Shown here one piece after another: positions 1 to 7,792 of a stretch of DNA of 64,000 bases; the first letter of the stretch is position 1; each line of letters begins with the position of its first letter. Source of the DNA: Candidatus Binatus soli (lineage in GTDB: Bacteria; Desulfobacterota; Binatia; Binatales; Binataceae); assembly GCA_002479255.1 (NCBI GenBank), contig DLMJ01000013.1, positions 124,001-188,000 on the forward strand, given 5' to 3'. The translations under genes and the position numbers were made by a program. Under the pieces are notes generated by a model. That model did no database searches. It was not told the DNA's origin and saw only the letters and a program-made list of their open reading frames with translations.

Positions 1-936
1 CTCGAGGCCGCTCTGGGTGCCTTCGAGCGCGCCAATGCCGTGGTGCTCGATCTAACCGCGATCGCGACGCTGTGCATGCTCGGACGGCTCAGCCTGCTGC
101 CGAGCTGGCCGCGCCAGTTCGTCATTTCGCAGTCCACCCTCGCCGAACTCCGGCGCCTCGCGTTCGAGGATACCCTCCTGCGCCTGCCGCCCGGATTTTC
201 CGCGTCACTCACCAGCAACGGCAACGACGGCAAGCGCGCCGACGTTCAGTTGAAGGGGCTCGCCGATGCGTTGCAGTCGGTGTGCCGCGTGCGCGACGGT
301 GCGGTGCTTGCTTCGATCGATCATGACCGCCGTGAGCGGCTGATCAATTTCTTCGGCCGCCATGGCGCCGAGAGCATCGTGATCGCCTCGATGCCCGGGC
401 ACGTACTGTGGACCGACGACCTGATCCTTGCCGATCTCGCCAAGACTGAGTTCGGGGTGCGCCGCGTCTGGACGGAGGCGGCGTTGAAGGCGCGTGCGCA
501 GGCGGGCAATCTCGACCCCGCCGAGCTGGCTACGGCTAGCACCAAGCTGGCGGGATGGGGCTACTCGTTCACCGCCCCCGGTATCGAGACGCTGATGCGC
601 GCGGGTTCGGTCGCGGTATGGAATCCCGATCAGTTCCCGCTCAAGCAGGCGCTCGATCAGTTTGCCGACGATTCGATGAGCATGTCGGATGCGGTGCGGC
701 TGGCGGCCGAGTTGATCGTCAGGTTGTACAACGACCAATACCTGCGCGGGCAGCGCCGGACCGTGACCTCGCGGCTGCTCGACCGGCTTGCGCTGCGCCC
801 CGGCGGCCGCGATGCCGTCGAGACGCTGCCGCGTTCGTTGCCGATTCGCTTCGGGCTTGACCTGATTCGAGCGCGCGAACTGAACGACGTCGTGCGGGGA
901 TGGACGGCGCAAAGCGAGATGCAGCCGAGCGCTTGA
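1..936 (+). CDS. Partial protein with PIN-like domain, C-terminal part
   Basis: The reading frame is open from base 1 to the TGA at 934-936, so the window starts inside the gene and 311 codons are visible. Near the left edge the chain reads VVLDLTAIATL, and about 90 residues later comes VLWTDDLILADLAK followed by GVRRVW. This spacing of acidic residues (Asp after VVL, then Asp-Asp) is typical of PIN-fold ribonucleases and of PIN-like domains at the C-terminus of larger multi-domain proteins. The last 150 residues are mostly helical and lack recognised motifs. A GTG at 40 could be taken as a start, but codons before it are in frame and protein-like, so a partial gene is more likely. Nuclease activity is inference from the fold pattern only. 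No partner gene is evident: the next gene begins 127 bp downstream. Confidence 0.6.
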   Translation, partial: LEAALGAFERANAVVLDLTAIATLCMLGRLSLLPSWPRQFVISQSTLAELRRLAFEDTLLRLPPGFSASLTSNGNDGKRADVQLKGLADALQSVCRVRDGAVLASIDHDRRERLINFFGRHGAESIVIASMPGHVLWTDDLILADLAKTEFGVRRVWTEAALKARAQAGNLDPAELATASTKLAGWGYSFTAPGIETLMRAGSVAVWNPDQFPLKQALDQFADDSMSMSDAVRLAAELIVRLYNDQYLRGQRRTVTSRLLDRLALRPGGRDAVETLPRSLPIRFGLDLIRARELNDVVRGWTAQSEMQPSA

Positions 937-1063
937 TAGCTGTTCACTGGTCACCGCGGGCCGTTGTGGCCGGACGCCGATAGATCGTGATGCGTCGTGT
1001 CAGCCTTCGCGATCGAGTAGAATCCTGCCCGGGCTAATCAGCGGGGCACAGGAGGAGCGCACG

Positions 1064-1405
1064 ATGGCGGCAATCGCCGAGGGGGACCGGATCGTCCTCA
1101 TCGATCGCAGGCTGTTCAAGGACGACAACACCCGGATTTTCGTGGGCATCGTCGAGCAAACCGAGGGCGCCCTGGTTCGCGCCCGCGGCTTCACATTTCA
1201 CGTCAGCGCCTACGAGGTCGGCGGACAGGAACGCCGCGGTGAAGAGCGCGTGCGCGTGTTCTCGATGGGTTCCGGGGACATCGTGTACCAGCTTCCCAGG
1301 GAGCAGGACATCTCGCGCCTGATGCTCAAGCGCTCGCCCAAGTCGATGACGCTCAGCGACGGGGAATACGCGATGGACCTGAGCGACTTTCTGCTCCGCG
1401 TGTGA
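1064..1405 (+). CDS. Conserved-looking hypothetical protein, 113 aa
   Basis: I do not recognise the family. The ATG is preceded at 7-8 bp by a strong AGGAGG (about 1051-1056), which fixes the start and supports a real gene. The protein is short, without signal peptide or membrane segment. It is rich in beta-strand-like stretches (DRIVLIDRRLF, RIFVGIVEQTEGALVRARGFTFHV), then has a charged C-terminal half. The pattern of alternating hydrophobic residues suggests a small beta-barrel or Sm/PilZ-like fold, but no diagnostic motif is present. It stands alone: the upstream gene ends 127 bp earlier and the downstream gene is convergent, with its stop 10 bp away. Confidence 0.6.
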   Translation: MAAIAEGDRIVLIDRRLFKDDNTRIFVGIVEQTEGALVRARGFTFHVSAYEVGGQERRGEERVRVFSMGSGDIVYQLPREQDISRLMLKRSPKSMTLSDGEYAMDLSDFLLRV

Positions 1406-1414
1406 CGCCGCCGA

Positions 1415-2284
1415 CTATAGCTTCTCCACGAATTCGATAATCGCTGCCGCGGTATCGCCAGGATTGTCCAGCGGCACGTGATGAAACGCGCGTGGAATTT
1501 CCTTCAGCACCGATCCGCGAATCTTCCGATGCATCCGCGCAACGTTCGACGGGCTCACCAGACCGCTCTGATCGCCTCGCAGCAGCAGCGTCGGCATCGC
1601 GATCTTCTTGAGCTTCGGCCTGGTCATCCTGACCCCATGCTTGCGCCAAGCCCGCGTTTCCGGATCGAAGCGAAACGCCCATGCGCCACTGGGCAGCTGC
1701 TCGGCGCCGAGCAACGCGAGCCGCTCGATTTCCAGCCGCGTCAGATTCGTCTTGGGCGGTTGCAGGCGAAACTTCCTGATGATGTCGCCGGCCGAGCGGA
1801 GCTCGGGGCGAACGCCGCCGTGCGATCGTCGGCGCCATCGCCACATCAGGCGGCGAAACAGCGGCGGCCCTCCGTGCGGCGCATCGACGATGACCAGTGC
1901 GTCGAGCAACTCCGGATACGTGACTGCGACCCACTGCGCGACCGCCCCGCCCATCGAATGTCCAACCAGCACCACGCGCGTGCCGAGGCTGTCGATTAGG
2001 CCGCGGACGTCTTTCAGATACGCCGGTGGTCCGTAGTCCCCCGAACTCGCCCACTGGCTGCGCCCGTGACCGCGAAAATCAAGCGCGAGCACGCGCCCGT
2101 ATGGCGTCAGCATCGGAGCGACGCCGTCCCACCAATGCGCATGCGCAGCGCCGCCGTGCAGCAAAACGAAAGTGCGTTTGTCGGGATCGCCGCCCCAATC
2201 CAGATAATGAAGCTTGAGTCCTTCAACCTCGACGTATCGGTGGGTCGGCTCCGTTAGCACGGTAGCCGCTTGCTCTTGTGCCAT
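1415..2284 (-). CDS. Alpha/beta hydrolase
   Basis: A 289-residue alpha/beta-hydrolase-fold enzyme, probably cytoplasmic. Visible elements in order are the oxyanion-hole HGG at residues 43-45, the strand-turn DFRGHGRS at 69-76, the nucleophile elbow GHSMGG at 108-113 (Ser110), a C-terminal LLLRGDQSGLV carrying the acid, and FHHVPLDNP supplying the catalytic histidine near the end. This is a complete Ser-Asp-His triad. A longer frame starts 12 codons upstream, but ATG at 2284 (MAQEQ) gives the usual length. The substrate cannot be told from sequence; esterases, lactonases and haloalkane dehalogenase-like members share this layout. It is convergent with the small gene before it and divergent from the PKD gene. 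Confidence 0.85.
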   Translation of the reverse strand: MAQEQAATVLTEPTHRYVEVEGLKLHYLDWGGDPDKRTFVLLHGGAAHAHWWDGVAPMLTPYGRVLALDFRGHGRSQWASSGDYGPPAYLKDVRGLIDSLGTRVVLVGHSMGGAVAQWVAVTYPELLDALVIVDAPHGGPPLFRRLMWRWRRRSHGGVRPELRSAGDIIRKFRLQPPKTNLTRLEIERLALLGAEQLPSGAWAFRFDPETRAWRKHGVRMTRPKLKKIAMPTLLLRGDQSGLVSPSNVARMHRKIRGSVLKEIPRAFHHVPLDNPGDTAAAIIEFVEKL

Positions 2285-2398
2285 AGCCGTGAATTCTATT
2301 CGACGCCAAATCGCGAGCATAGATTTTCATGCGCCCGATTGCGCCGTGTTCGTTGTTCGCTTGCTGAAAGCGCGCCATCCTCTCAGAATCACGATGCA

Positions 2399-2800
2399 GT
2401 GAGACTGATTCGTAACCATTTGATCGCGGCATTCGCCGTTTCCCTGCTGGTTCTCGCCGGATTCAGTACTTCCGCGTCGGCGCAGAGCGAGGGCCCGACT
2501 GCGACGCCCACGCCCATGATGCTGCCTGCGATTCCGCAGATTCAGCTTTTACCGGTGCCCGGATATGGGCCGGCGCCGCTGACCGTCGGCTTCATGGTGT
2601 CGAGCATCGACCCGGAAACCGTGCTCCAAACCTTCACCTGGAATTTCGGCGATGGACAGGTCTCGATGCTGCCGCCGACCGCGCTGTTCCACACCTACAC
2701 CACGCCCGGCAGCTACGTGGTCACTGTTACTGCGACCACGGCAGACGGCCATCAGGCGTCATCGCTCGCAGGCGTAGTCGTGACGCAGCCCGCGCATTAA
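2399..2800 (+). CDS. Exported PKD-domain protein
   Basis: A 133-residue protein with an N-terminal signal peptide (RNHLIAAFAVSLLVLAGFSTSASAQ, cleavage likely after the ASA-Q region, residue about 28). It has a short Thr/Pro linker (TATPTPMM) and one PKD (polycystic kidney disease) domain, with the hallmark WNFGDG followed by HTYTTPGSYVVTVT. PKD domains are beta-sandwiches used in extracellular adhesion or protein-protein contacts. The chosen start is GTG at 2399 because it places the signal peptide at the N-terminus; the frame stays open upstream but that part is not signal-like. No enzymatic domain is attached, so this is a stand-alone PKD unit. Its stop lies 23 bp from the stop of the convergent carbonic anhydrase gene. 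Confidence 0.75.
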   Translation: MRLIRNHLIAAFAVSLLVLAGFSTSASAQSEGPTATPTPMMLPAIPQIQLLPVPGYGPAPLTVGFMVSSIDPETVLQTFTWNFGDGQVSMLPPTALFHTYTTPGSYVVTVTATTADGHQASSLAGVVVTQPAH

Positions 2801-2822
2801 CCGCACCGCGACGCCGCGCACG

Positions 2823-3509
2823 CTAGTCCTTCAGCATCTCGATCGTGCCCGTATCGAGATCGTAAATGCCGCCGACAATCTTCAGCTCGCCCGATTTGAC
2901 CATCGCCGATAGCTCTTGCGAAGCGGCAAGATTTTTCACCACCAGCTTGACGTTCTCGCGCACCGCATTTTCGACCGGATCGCCCGGCATGCCCTGGGTT
3001 GCGCGCACTGCCGGGTACAAGTCCAGGAGCATCGGGCCGACGTCTTTGTTGACTTCCTCATAACCCTCGACTGCGGCGATCACCGCGCCGCATCGGCGAT
3101 GCCCCAGTATCATCAGCAGACGCACGCCGAGATGCTTGACCGAGTAGTCGAGGCTTTCGATTACCACCTGGTCCGCGACGTTGCCCGCCACCCGCACGGT
3201 GAATATATCGCCCAGTCCGCGGTCGAAAATAATCTCGGGCGATGTCCGCGAATCCGAGCATGCCAGCACCGCGGCAAACGGATGCTGTCCCTTGGCCACT
3301 TCGGCGCGCCGCGCCGGCGTCTGATTGGGATGCTCCAGCTTGCCGGCAACGTAACGCTGATTGCCCTCGAGCAGGAGCTGGAGGGCTTGCTCAGCACTGA
3401 TCGTAGGCTCGTGAGCCGCGCCTATCGCCGTGCGCGTCGCAGTGATCGACATTGCGGCGATCGCCAGCAGCATCAATATTCTTGCCAGGACTTTTCTGTC
3501 TCGAATCAT
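2823..3509 (-). CDS. Beta-class carbonic anhydrase, exported
   Basis: A 228-residue beta-carbonic anhydrase (CO2 + water to bicarbonate + proton). The zinc ligands and the Asp-Arg dyad are visible: ACSDSR with Cys84, Asp86 and Arg88, then GHRRCGA with His137 and Cys140. The first about 32 residues (basic start, then ILMLLAIAAM and an Ala-rich end) form a signal peptide, so the enzyme is predicted to work in the periplasm. The mature part starts around AHEPTISAEQAL, the usual N-terminal helix of the family. Periplasmic beta-CAs are less common than cytoplasmic ones and probably trap or equilibrate CO2/bicarbonate at the cell surface; that role is inference. The gene runs toward the PKD gene. 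Confidence 0.93.
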   Translation of the reverse strand: MIRDRKVLARILMLLAIAAMSITATRTAIGAAHEPTISAEQALQLLLEGNQRYVAGKLEHPNQTPARRAEVAKGQHPFAAVLACSDSRTSPEIIFDRGLGDIFTVRVAGNVADQVVIESLDYSVKHLGVRLLMILGHRRCGAVIAAVEGYEEVNKDVGPMLLDLYPAVRATQGMPGDPVENAVRENVKLVVKNLAASQELSAMVKSGELKIVGGIYDLDTGTIEMLKD

Positions 3510-3534
3510 CGTCGCTTCTCCCTATCTGTTTTAC

Positions 3535-3714
3535 GGCTCGGACACCTCGCACTTCGCCATTGACACGGTGCCACTATTCGCCAGTTGTGGTCCGGGGCGT
3601 CTAGCGGCGTCGGCTCGCATCGGATCGTATCGGAAAATACGGAGGTTCCCCAAATCGGGGATCCCTCGCCTCGTATCGGATTTGCTCGCCTCCGACACAA
3701 AAAGACACTTTTTC
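3535..3714. repeat. Dispersed intergenic repeat, copy A
   Basis: Bases 3570-3714 align without gaps to 5378-5522 with about 14 mismatches in 145 bp counted by eye (about 90% identity). Bases 3535-3585 align to 7073-7122 with two or three differences. The shared right end carries AAAAAG-ACA-CTTTTT, a short hairpin followed by T residues. Each copy sits in a long gap beside a gene for an exported protein. Confidence 0.85.
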
Positions 3715-3773
3715 GGAGGATCCGCCCGCCTGCTATCCCAGGTTGGATATTAGCTCGTTTGACGATTTGTGCA

Positions 3774-3803
3774 TTGACAATTCATGCACCGACAGGCTAA
3801 ACC
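3774..3803 (+). promoter_or_regulatory. Candidate sigma-70 promoter for the collagen-like gene
   Basis: TTGACA at 3774-3779, an 18-bp spacer, then TAAACC at 3798-3803. The -35 box is perfect and the -10 box is weak. It lies about 70 bp before the ATG at 3873. Confidence 0.35.
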
Positions 3804-3872
3804 CTCCTTGGCAATCGGCGGCTCGTAGTGAAGGCACCGTCCTAACCGTAGCCAAACGGGAGGGACTGTTTG

Positions 3873-5180
3873 ATGAGCCGTATCGTGATTGCCATTTGCT
3901 CCGTCTTTCTCGCCGCTCCGGATTCTTCTGCCTATGTCAAGATAATTCGGTCGGCTACCACCTCACAAAAGTTGAACCGCGCGCGTTTGTTCGTCCACAC
4001 GGCGATGGCGCGATTAGCCTCGACTTCTGAGCAAGGTTACAGCCGCAGCTCGATTCCGGCAGCTGTTAGCGCCCTCCAACGTTGGTCCGGTCTTGCAATT
4101 TTCGGCGCGGTTATGGCGCTAGGTTTCTGCTTCGCCATCGCCGCCCCTGCACAAGCCCAGCTACCGCTGGCGCTGACTCCATCGGCGACTCCGACGCCCA
4201 CGAAGCTGCTGGCATGTGAAAACAATAAGACTCACGCAATCACGTTCCCCGATGTGGGGAAGTCTTGCACATCGAAGGAAACCGCAATCGTGCTCGATGT
4301 CCCCGGACCGCAGGGACCGGCTGGATCGCCCGGAGCAACGGGATCACCCGGACCGACCGGCCCAGCAGGACCGACAGGCGCAACCGGAGCTACTGGCCCA
4401 ACTGGACCGACAGGCCTGACGGGTGCGACTGGTGCGGCAGGACCGGCAGGACCCGCCGGATCGCCCGGACCCGCTGGATCGCCCGGACCGGCTGGATCGC
4501 CCGGACCGGCTGGATCGCCCGGACCGGCCGGATCGCCCGGACCCGCCGGATCGCCCGGAGCCACTGGATCTCCCGGAGCGACCGGACCAAAGGGTGCAAC
4601 CGGCCCAGCGGGACCGACCGGTCCGCCGGGAGCGACCGGATCGATCTCATCGTCGTACCTCGTTTCGGCGGGTCCCACAGAGGTATGCGGTGGCGGTGGT
4701 GGCGGCGGTAGCTTTAGCGGCACGGGCGGTGGTGGCGGCACGAAGGGACAGGGTGGCGAAGGGACTAAGAAGGGTGGCGGTGGTGGCGGCACGGTCGCGC
4801 CAGCGGGGGCGCTGGAGATCAAAAAGGGTAGCGGTGGTGGCGGCGGTAGCGGCACGGGGGGGGGATGCGAACCCAACGCAGTCACTGTTGAAGAGGATTG
4901 CGATCCAGGAGACTCGATACTGAGCGGCGGATATTCAATTTCAAACCCATCACAGGGAATCATCCAGATGGGTACTTATCCCAACGCGGCTCTGAACGGT
5001 TGGGACGTCCATGTAAGACTTTCTTGCGACGTCTGCGTGGAGGTTTCGGTCTATGCGGTCTGCACACCCGGTGACGCGAGCTCCAATAGTAAAGTGCGCG
5101 CCGCCGTCATCAAACAATCTGCCGCTGTAACAGTTCCTCACCAGAAAAGTGGTTTACTGTCATCACCGAAGAAGAAGTAG
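3873..5180 (+). CDS. Collagen-like exported protein with poly-glycine insert
   Basis: A 435-residue protein. A hydrophobic stretch ending in APAQAQ (residues about 73-95) looks like a signal peptide or anchor. Then comes a short Cys-containing domain, about 110 residues of uninterrupted Gly-X-Y collagen repeats (GPTGPAGPTGATGATG style), a strongly glycine-rich section (runs of 5-7 Gly with Ser/Thr/Lys), and a Cys-rich C-terminal domain of about 100 residues (CDPGDSILSGGY ... LSCDVCVEVSVYAVC). Start choice: ATG at 3873 follows GGGAGGGA at 8-12 bp. ATG at 4005 would bring the signal peptide closer to the N-terminus (residues 29-51) but has no clear ribosome binding site. Collagen-like proteins in bacteria are surface or spore-coat adhesins; an adhesive role here is inference. 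The C-terminal domain probably trimerises or caps the helix. Confidence 0.8.
   Translation: MSRIVIAICSVFLAAPDSSAYVKIIRSATTSQKLNRARLFVHTAMARLASTSEQGYSRSSIPAAVSALQRWSGLAIFGAVMALGFCFAIAAPAQAQLPLALTPSATPTPTKLLACENNKTHAITFPDVGKSCTSKETAIVLDVPGPQGPAGSPGATGSPGPTGPAGPTGATGATGPTGPTGLTGATGAAGPAGPAGSPGPAGSPGPAGSPGPAGSPGPAGSPGPAGSPGATGSPGATGPKGATGPAGPTGPPGATGSISSSYLVSAGPTEVCGGGGGGGSFSGTGGGGGTKGQGGEGTKKGGGGGGTVAPAGALEIKKGSGGGGGSGTGGGCEPNAVTVEEDCDPGDSILSGGYSISNPSQGIIQMGTYPNAALNGWDVHVRLSCDVCVEVSVYAVCTPGDASSNSKVRAAVIKQSAAVTVPHQKSGLLSSPKKK
4458..4557 (+). repeat. 18-bp tandem repeat inside the collagen region
   Basis: About five to six copies of an 18-bp unit (ggatcgcccggaccggct and close variants) encode the hexapeptide GSPGPA. 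The wider Gly-X-Y region spans about 4300-4640. Near-identical units make this a likely site of slippage and length variation between strains. Confidence 0.85.
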
Positions 5181-5582
5181 CGACACGGAAAGGAAAGCCT
5201 GAGCGAAGAAGACTCTTTTTGGCATAGTAGTTGCGCGAATAGATCTCCATCGGGACCCGAGTCCCCTTCAACGCGCGACATCTCGCCCTGACCGACGCGC
5301 CCTCGTGCTTCCTGATCTTCGTGCGCACCGTCTGCGACAGCTGGAAACCCACGCCCAGCGTGGACTTGCGCGCTCTAGCCACTATTCGCCAGTTGTGGTC
5401 GGGGGCTTCTAACGGCATCGGCTCGCATCGGTTCGGATAGGAAAATGCGGGGGTTTTCCAAAACGGGCAGCCCTCGCCTCGTATCGGATTTGCTCGCCTC
5501 CGACACAAAAAGACACTTTTTCTGGACGCTTTTTTCGCGGTGCGCGCGTTGCCGCCGCCACTTACGCATTCATGTCGTGGCA
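5181..5582. other. 402-bp intergenic region with repeat copy B
   Basis: The gap lies between the stop of the collagen-like gene and the stop of the convergent gene at 5583. It contains repeat copy B (5378-5522) and a 21-bp string (5267-5287, ttcaacgcgcgacatctcgcc) that recurs at 6882-6902. A minus-strand frame runs across it, but its only similarity within the window is to the equivalent frames in copies A and C, so I do not call a gene. Confidence 0.6.
5378..5522. repeat. Dispersed intergenic repeat, copy B
   Basis: Same orientation as copy A (3570-3714), about 90% identical by eye and of equal length. The last 55 bp, from ccctcgcctcgtatcgg to the CTTTTTC end, are identical in both copies. 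Confidence 0.85.
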
Positions 5583-6728
5583 TTAGTGCTTGGACTGCGG
5601 TCGTTCGCTCAATTTGGGTAGGTAATTTGAATCCAGTACTATGCGGGGGCCCGGACCGTGATTTCCTCCGTAAGTAGCCGTCAATTTGGCAACCTCCGCC
5701 ACCTTCGAATCCGCGTCGTTGCCCAGCGTCTTCAGATCCTGCTCGGCTTCCTGGCTTCCGAGGTACGAAAAAATGGCAGCGGCGAGTATGCGCTTAGCTG
5801 GATCTTCGCTTTCTGAATCCTTGATCGCAGCGCTCATCGTTGAGTCTGAATTGATGCCAAGAAATGCCTCAGTCTTTGCCGCTTCAATTCTCGTACAGGC
5901 ATAGTCCCGCTGAGCCAGATTAAGAGCCGCCCAACCAGGTATTGGAGCAGCTTTAGGTGTTGGAGCAGGAGCGGTAATTTTTGACAGAGACAGTTGTGGA
6001 GCGGGCGCTAAGGCTTCCCCACCAGCGCTGGTAGACGTCTCAGCTTGCGCCGCAATCCTGGCACTACCAACCATTGGCACAGGATTAGCCGTCCGAGCGG
6101 ATGCCGCCCGCAATTCCGAAGAATCTGCAGCTAGTCGCGCCTCCACAGACTTGAGGTAGTTCCGGTAATAGTCTTTGTACTGATCACTTACCTCCGAATA
6201 ACCGTTGCCCATCCAGGTGAAAATCAGCGGCCATTTCGCTTCGCACCCGACTCCGTAACCGGGGGCCCGTACCCAGTTAATGTAGCCTGTCAGATCGTCC
6301 CAGAGGACCAACTCGTGTCTGCCGTCATGATTGATATCGAGCACACTGTTCGCAAGATCGTGTCCAACTGCACCTTTCGCCCTGTAAAGTTCGAACCCTG
6401 TCGGCGTCCTGTCGAGAATGTCGAGTTCAAGGCATCCGAACCTCCCCGTCGAAACCGACACAATCAAGGAAAGATTCCCGGAGTTGCGCAGATCCGCAAA
6501 ACGAAACTCACACACGTCAACCGGCGGATTCTCTTCGCTCTCGCCAATAGCACGCCCAGTGAAATCCTCTACAGCGTCCAGCGAAGGCGGATTCAAGGCG
6601 AGGCTGTGAGCGGCGTTCACGGACCAATCGGCTGACACAAGGGCGGGTTGCGCCGCCCACAGAGATGGCGACGGCGCGAACACGCAGCACAGAGCGAGGA
6701 ACGCCGTTGCTAACGCGATCTTGCACAT
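5583..6728 (-). CDS. Exported hypothetical protein, 381 aa
   Basis: I do not recognise the family. The N-terminus (KIALATAFLALCCVFAPSPSLWAAQ) is a clear signal peptide with cleavage after about residue 26. The first half contains NSVLDINHDGRHELVLWDD at about residues 127-145, which resembles the Ca-binding D-x-N-x-D-G loops of FG-GAP/VCBS repeat proteins, so a beta-propeller-like or integrin-like section is possible. A Pro/Ala linker (about 225-265, TAPAPTPKAAPIPGW) separates it from an alpha-helical C-terminal domain of about 110 residues, possibly HEAT-like (AAIFSYLGSQEAEQDLKTLG). It stands alone between two repeat-bearing gaps. Function unknown; probably periplasmic or surface. Confidence 0.65.
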   Translation of the reverse strand: MCKIALATAFLALCCVFAPSPSLWAAQPALVSADWSVNAAHSLALNPPSLDAVEDFTGRAIGESEENPPVDVCEFRFADLRNSGNLSLIVSVSTGRFGCLELDILDRTPTGFELYRAKGAVGHDLANSVLDINHDGRHELVLWDDLTGYINWVRAPGYGVGCEAKWPLIFTWMGNGYSEVSDQYKDYYRNYLKSVEARLAADSSELRAASARTANPVPMVGSARIAAQAETSTSAGGEALAPAPQLSLSKITAPAPTPKAAPIPGWAALNLAQRDYACTRIEAAKTEAFLGINSDSTMSAAIKDSESEDPAKRILAAAIFSYLGSQEAEQDLKTLGNDADSKVAEVAKLTATYGGNHGPGPRIVLDSNYLPKLSERPQSKH

Positions 6729-7131
6729 AGTTACTTCGCCCGATTAGTCGCAAGCGCTCACGATATGTACGCAGGCTGGTACGCCCCGGTTGCGCCGTCA
6801 AGTGGGCCGATTCGATATCGGCGATGGTCCCTGCGATCCTGCCGAGGTTCAATATATCAGTGAATGTTTCCCCGAACCTGCTTCAACGCGCGACATCTCG
6901 CCGTAACCCATGCATTGCGCGTCGAATCTTTGCCCGGCACCATATAGCCGAACTGGTTACCTCGAAATCGTCGCGCATCTGTGCGGATAATTCGGCGCTT
7001 GTGTCTGCGAAGTGTCGCGCTCAAACTGGCCTGAAAATGACCCGGTTGAAGCGCAAGCTGCCGCCGTGCGGTCTCGGACGCCTCGCACTTCGGCATTGAC
7101 ACGGTGCCACTATTCGCCAGTATTGGTGGCG
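6729..7131. other. 403-bp intergenic region with repeat copy C
   Basis: The gap lies between divergent genes. It holds the recurring 21-bp string at 6882-6902 and the left part of the repeat family at 7073-7122. The stretch 6903-7072 shows nothing recognisable to me. A frame reaching upstream of 7132 is open but is not protein-like. Confidence 0.55.
7073..7122. repeat. Dispersed intergenic repeat, partial copy C
   Basis: The stretch ctcggacgcctcgcacttcg and the following 30 bases match 3535-3585 almost exactly, including TTGACACGGTGCCACTATTC. The match breaks at the gene-proximal end, 10 bp before the lipoprotein start, so copy C is truncated and lacks the hairpin end of copies A and B. Confidence 0.8.
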
Positions 7132-7671
7132 ATGCGACACAAATCCAGCACCAACGTAATCTTCATACCCGTGGCAAACCTGGCAACGCGAATCCTGTTT
7201 GCGCTCGCGCTCGGCGTCTTCGCTCTCGTCGGTGCTGGATGCATGGGCGATCAGATCGACGCCACCAAGCGGTTGGTTCAACAGCAACAGGAGCAGATCG
7301 AGCAGCAGCAACAAGAGCTCGAAGCCCTCAAGGTGAATCAGAATCCAGGCTACACACCCGGCGTTGCGGCGTCCTCTCCGGGCGGCTGCGACAAAGGCGT
7401 GGAGAAAGTTGCCCGCCAGCGCGGCGGCGACCGATTTGCCGCCGGCGACTTCTCCAAGGCGCTCGGATACTACCAGGATGCGCTCTCGGCCTGCCCCACT
7501 GACGCCCGGGCCGAGGTCAACGTGGCGCGCACCTACGAGGCGCTCGGCAATAAAGTCGCCGCCATCAATCACTACAGAAAGGCGGCCGACAGCCCCGGCC
7601 CCACCGTCAGCGACGCCTCGGAAGAGGCCAGGGCTGCGCTCGAACGCATGCAAGCCTCGCGGCTGCCCTGA
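7132..7671 (+). CDS. Putative lipoprotein with coiled coil and TPR repeats
   Basis: A 179-residue protein. A hydrophobic segment (ILFALALGVFALVGAGC) ends in Cys37, a lipobox-like site though without Leu at -3. Next come a Gln-rich coiled coil (QQQQEQIEQQQQELEALK, residues about 49-66), a Gly/Pro linker, then two TPR-like helical pairs (GDRFAAGDFSKALGYYQDAL and ARTYEALGNKVAAINHYRKA). The coiled coil followed by TPRs recalls the periplasmic organisation of YbgF/CpoB, which coordinates Tol-Pal with cell-wall synthesis, but no tol or pal gene is near. ATG at 7132 was chosen over further upstream codons because it places the lipid segment near the N-terminus; no strong ribosome binding site is visible. 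Role inferred only as an envelope scaffold protein. Confidence 0.65.
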   Translation: MRHKSSTNVIFIPVANLATRILFALALGVFALVGAGCMGDQIDATKRLVQQQQEQIEQQQQELEALKVNQNPGYTPGVAASSPGGCDKGVEKVARQRGGDRFAAGDFSKALGYYQDALSACPTDARAEVNVARTYEALGNKVAAINHYRKAADSPGPTVSDASEEARAALERMQASRLP

Positions 7672-7792
7672 TAGGCGCGGCAGGCGCCGGCGCCGTTTCG
7701 CGTGCGGCCAAGCCGTTGCGTCTGAGGTTGGTTCTCCTCGTCCCGCTCGGTAGATTCGATAGTGGACGACGCGCGCGTCGCTCCCCATTTCC

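Larger units (their letters stand above)
3510..3872. other. Long intergenic region with repeat copy A and a candidate promoter
   Basis: This 363-bp gap lies between the divergently oriented carbonic anhydrase and collagen-like genes. About half of it (3535-3714) is copy A of a dispersed repeat listed separately. The rest holds a possible sigma-70 promoter at 3774-3803. I see no convincing coding frame: the minus-strand frame across the repeat is short and mirrored only by the other repeat copies. Confidence 0.6.

Noticed and set aside
4458..4557. CRISPR-like array suggested by regular 18-bp units
   Set aside because: Units are contiguous without spacers and in frame with Gly-X-Y codons; there are no cas genes.
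4232..4963. Proline-rich minus-strand frame across the collagen region
   Set aside because: Its GPxGP-like repeats are the mirror of the Gly-X-Y codons on the plus strand; no start signal or domain.
5110..5583. Minus-strand frame of about 157 codons between the collagen-like gene and the gene at 5583
   Set aside because: Its resemblance is only to the equivalent frames in repeat copies A and C, and its two ends overlap other genes, so it is better seen as repeat DNA.
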